From Albidovulum sediminis (GTDB taxonomy: Bacteria > Pseudomonadota > Alphaproteobacteria > Rhodobacterales > Rhodobacteraceae), in contig NZ_JAOCQF010000001.1 in the NCBI RefSeq assembly GCF_025380365.1, positions 806,001 through 870,000 of the forward strand: a stretch of DNA of 64,000 nucleotides, given 5' to 3'. Positions 61,652 through 64,000 of this stretch are shown one piece after another (the stretch's first letter is position 1; each line of letters starts with the position of its first letter). A program made the translations under genes and the position numbers. Below the pieces are notes generated by a model. The model was not told where the DNA came from. It worked only from the letters and a program-made list of their open reading frames with translations, and did not search any database.

Positions 61652-61753
61652 TACGTAATTGAAAAGAACATATCCCCTCCCTGAAGACAAGGGCGGGGTC
61701 GGGGCCGGCGGCAAGACCCCGGTGCCACCCGCTGGGCGCGCCGGGTGCCTGTG

Positions 61754-62764
61754 TCAGGGCGCCTTGCGGAAGGCCGAGGGCGTGCGCCCGGTCCGCTTCT
61801 GGAAAGCCCGGGTGAAGTAGGCGGGCGAGGTGAAGCCAAGTTCCTCCGACACGCGGGCGACCGGCAGCCGGGTTTCCAGGAGCAGTCGCCGCGCCTCGAA
61901 GATCAGCCGGTCGTGCAGCAGGTCCGAGGCGGAGCGTCCGCAGGTCTTCTTGCAGACGCGGGTCAGATGCGTCGGCGTCACGCCCAGTTCGCGCGCGTAA
62001 CCGGCAACGCCCTGGCCGCTGCGATAGCCATGTTCCAGCAGTTCGGAGTAGCGCCGGGCAAGCCTGTGGTAGGCGTCCGACCGCCCGGCCTCCGCCGCGC
62101 CGGCGTGGCGTTCGAGCCAGACCGAGAGAAGCCCGAGATAATGGCGCGCGGCGCGGTCGTGGCCGGGGCGGGCGGCGTCGATCTCGCGCTGGATGTGGTC
62201 GAGGATGCCGGAAAGTTCCGCCTGCGGGATGGCATCGCGGATGCGCAGGTGCAGCGGTTCGCGCGGCAGGCCCAGATCCTCTCCCCGACCGAAGAAAAGC
62301 GCGGTGCCGTAGCTTTGGGGGCCCGCCTCGAACCCGTGCATGGCACCGGCGGGAATGAAGATGGCGTTGTGCGCGCCGTAGCCCCGGGTGATGCCGCCGA
62401 CGGTGATCCGGCCCTGGCCGCGGGTAAACCAGTAAAGCACCGGATCGGCGTAGGACCGCATCGCCTCCACCCGCCAGCGCCCGCCCTGTGCCAGCCGCTG
62501 GATCGGCACCAGGCGCAGCCCGCCCTCGCCCGAGGGCAGCGCGGTGACGGCACGCCGGGGGGCGGCCTTCGCCGCCTGCACCCCGGCCTTCGGGGCAGGC
62601 TTCGCGACCACCTTCGGGGCCGCCTTTGCGGCTGTCGGCGCGGCTTTTTCCCGCGTCGCGGGCTTTGCCGGCGCGACAGGCAGGGGAGCGGCCGCCGGCT
62701 CTGCCTTGGGCATGCGGTCGGCGTAAAGCGACAGGGGCTTGGCAGAAAAGATCTTGGCAGTCAT
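61754..62764 (-). CDS. AraC-family regulator with a histone-like N-terminal segment
   Basis: 336-aa regulator. The C-terminal AraC DNA-binding domain (about 240-335) has two HTH units: [20 protein letters not shown] with [11 protein letters not shown], and [21 protein letters not shown] ending [14 protein letters not shown] cupin-like effector domain lies in the middle ([25 protein letters not shown]). Residues about 18-75 are Ala/Pro/Lys-rich ([17 protein letters not shown]), like a histone H1 tail, which is odd for this family. It may start at 62764, or at the internal Met18 just before that segment. Its position upstream of the importer operon suggests it controls that operon. Confidence 0.87.
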   Translation of the reverse strand: MTAKIFSAKPLSLYADRMPKAEPAAAPLPVAPAKPATREKAAPTAAKAAPKVVAKPAPKAGVQAAKAAPRRAVTALPSGEGGLRLVPIQRLAQGGRWRVEAMRSYADPVLYWFTRGQGRITVGGITRGYGAHNAIFIPAGAMHGFEAGPQSYGTALFFGRGEDLGLPREPLHLRIRDAIPQAELSGILDHIQREIDAARPGHDRAARHYLGLLSVWLERHAGAAEAGRSDAYHRLARRYSELLEHGYRSGQGVAGYARELGVTPTHLTRVCKKTCGRSASDLLHDRLIFEARRLLLETRLPVARVSEELGFTSPAYFTRAFQKRTGRTPSAFRKAP

Positions 62765-62871
62765 TCAGCGCATACTCGGTTCCGGGTCGGGCTGAGTCTA
62801 CCGGCTGGCGAATCACTCGCCAAAGGGAATTGTGCAGGAAATTCAACTCTGCGCGGGAAGTGGCCGATCTG

Positions 62872-63747
62872 TCACTCCGGCGCCACCGGCAACCAGTCCC
62901 GCATCCGCGCCCTGAGCCAGGTGCGCTGGCGCTTGGCGTACTGCCGGCTGGCCGCCTGCGCCGCCGCGACCGCCTCGGGCAGGGCCATCCGCCCCTGAAG
63001 GTGGGCGACCAGTTCCGGCGCGCCAATCGCCTTGGCCCAGGGCTGCGCCGGGTCCCAGTCGGGCAGGACGGCGCGCACCTCGTCGAGCGCGCCCGCCGCG
63101 ATCATCCCCTCAAGCCGCCGGTCGATGCGGGCGGCCAGCCAGTCGCGATCGCACTCAAGCCTCAGCGCGGTTGCCGCGGCGCGCGGGATCAGGCCCGGCC
63201 CGGTCGCCTCCTGCCAGCGCGCAAGACCCTGACCGGTGGCGCGCAGCACTTCCCAGGCGCGCTGGACCCGGGCGGGGTTCTTCAGGTCGATGCGCCCCGC
63301 CGTTTCCGGGTCGAGGGCCGCGATCATCGCCTCAAGCCCGCCCCCGGCCAGCAGCGCGTCCGCCTCGGCCCGGATGTCGGCAGGCACGGGGGGAACTTCG
63401 GCCAACCCCTCTGTCAGGGCGGAGAGATAAAGGCCGGTGCCGCCCACCACGATCAACCGCTGCCCCGCTTCGAGAATCGCCGCGACCTCGCGCAGCCAGT
63501 GGCCGACGGAGGTTTCCGCGCCGCGGGGCAGGTGGCCGTAAAGCCGGTGTTCCGCCCGCGCCTCGTCCTCGGGCGTCGGCCGCGCGCTCAGAATCCGCCA
63601 GCAGTCCCAGACCTGTAGCGCGTCGGCGTTGACGATCACGCCGCCCTGCGCCTCGGCAATGGCGAGCGCCAGCGACGATTTGCCCGAGGCCGTGGGACCA
63701 GCAATCAGCACATGCCGGTCCGATGGAATTTTCCTGATTATTTCCAA
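62872..63747 (-). CDS. miaA: tRNA dimethylallyltransferase
   Basis: Adds a dimethylallyl group to A37 of UNN-reading tRNAs. The P-loop [18 protein letters not shown], the ADALQVW substrate-binding segment, [19 protein letters not shown] and [11 protein letters not shown] are MiaA motifs; the C terminus has [18 protein letters not shown]. The frame runs upstream without a convincing ATG. I take TTG 63747, giving 291 aa ([19 protein letters not shown]); GTG near 63708 is the other option. Neither has a good ribosome site. Divergent from pyrH. Confidence 0.9.
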   Translation of the reverse strand: MEIIRKIPSDRHVLIAGPTASGKSSLALAIAEAQGGVIVNADALQVWDCWRILSARPTPEDEARAEHRLYGHLPRGAETSVGHWLREVAAILEAGQRLIVVGGTGLYLSALTEGLAEVPPVPADIRAEADALLAGGGLEAMIAALDPETAGRIDLKNPARVQRAWEVLRATGQGLARWQEATGPGLIPRAAATALRLECDRDWLAARIDRRLEGMIAAGALDEVRAVLPDWDPAQPWAKAIGAPELVAHLQGRMALPEAVAAAQAASRQYAKRQRTWLRARMRDWLPVAPE

Positions 63748-63887
63748 TTTAGTGCGTCTTGTTCCTGAAGTGCTCTTGTTCTCTCCGCGCGCCCTTGCCG
63801 CACTATCCCGTGCCGGGCCCGGTTGAAGCCCGCTGCGATTTCCGCCATCTTGCGCCGCCAGAAGCAGGGCGGCAAGCGGAGCGGACG

Positions 63888-64000
63888 ATGGACGGGGCAA
63901 CGGAACCCAAGGTGACCTACAAGCGCGTGCTTCTGAAGATCTCGGGCGAGGCGCTGATGGGCGACCAGGGGTTCGGGCTGCATCCGCCGACCGTCGCCCG
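63888..64000 (+). CDS. pyrH: Uridylate kinase (3' end beyond the window)
   Basis: The first 37 codons are visible. [20 protein letters not shown] then [18 protein letters not shown] is the conserved N terminus of UMP kinase, with the GEAL/GxxGFG nucleotide site. The ATG at 63888 follows AAGCGGAGCGG. The right edge of the window cuts the gene. The 140-bp gap to miaA is AT-richer near 63740-63785 and probably holds divergent promoters. Confidence 0.93.
   Translation, partial: MDGATEPKVTYKRVLLKISGEALMGDQGFGLHPPTVA

Noticed and set aside
63761-63781. Two GTTC words between miaA and pyrH
   Set aside because: They are 13 nt apart, not 7, so they do not form an SOS box.
1-64000. Search for CRISPR arrays, transposases, integrases, toxin-antitoxin pairs and defence genes
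   Set aside because: None seen. The single HNH protein at 44174 is of a chromosomal housekeeping type with no methylase or phage genes nearby.

Overview
The window is a 64-kb chromosomal segment of a high-GC (about two thirds G+C or more) alphaproteobacterium, most likely Rhodobacteraceae. The evidence is the gene order cckA - sulfotransferase-like gene - recA - alaS, an alphaproteobacterial SOS box (GTTC-N7-GTTC) before recA, two CtrA-type TTAA-N7-TTAA sites near cckA and recA, a circularly permuted two-piece tmRNA gene, and overall protein similarity. I see no insertion sequence, phage, CRISPR array or rRNA operon. Genes are dense, often in ATGA-overlapped operons. The only stretch over 300 bases without a protein gene (12724-13248) holds ssrA.

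Layout. 1-12.7 kb is housekeeping: an RsmB-type rRNA methyltransferase (cut by the left edge), the cell-cycle kinase CckA, a small sulfotransferase-fold protein, RecA, AlaRS, a DUF1330 protein, a class II amidotransferase, the GTPase TypA/BipA, a secreted DUF1194 protein and a SnoaL-like protein. 12.79-13.1 kb is ssrA on the minus strand.

13.2-28.7 kb is the most interesting accessory block. A carnitine-to-betaine operon (BKACE, carnitine dehydrogenase fused to a betainyl-CoA thioesterase, SDR) is followed by choline-O-sulfatase betC and a divergent LysR regulator. The regulator gene overlaps a CocE-type ester hydrolase, and then comes a peptide-type ABC importer with two paralogous Tat-exported binding proteins, two permeases, a fused double ATPase, and a terminal phosphodiesterase/phosphatase-superfamily enzyme. 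I infer uptake and trimming of a quaternary-ammonium conjugate feeding glycine betaine. The substrate is unknown.

28.7-46.7 kb is mixed metabolism: an SDR/hypothetical/hydrolase/EamA operon, a small beta-barrel protein, a TPM-domain protein, a lipoprotein, an aminotransferase, cysS (with a cysteine-containing leader ORF and a low-GC C-terminal segment), cimA, a methyltransferase, a squalene/phytoene synthase-like protein, an MFS carrier, AlkA, a carboxylesterase, a VOC protein, an HNH protein, a ureohydrolase, RidA, a small secreted protein and tRNA-Gly(CCC).

46.8-55.1 kb is sugar catabolism: zwf-pgl-pgi, behind a 12-bp perfect palindrome, and glk divergent from aglEFG. These alpha-glucoside-type importer genes lack their ATPase and glucosidase here. 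55.2-62.8 kb is a second peptide-type ABC operon on the minus strand (binding protein, terminator, two permeases, fused ATPase) preceded by an AraC regulator with a histone-like tail. The window ends with miaA and the start of pyrH. Starts were chosen from Shine-Dalgarno sequences, family length and gene overlaps. Family names come from reading the translated proteins, without database searches.
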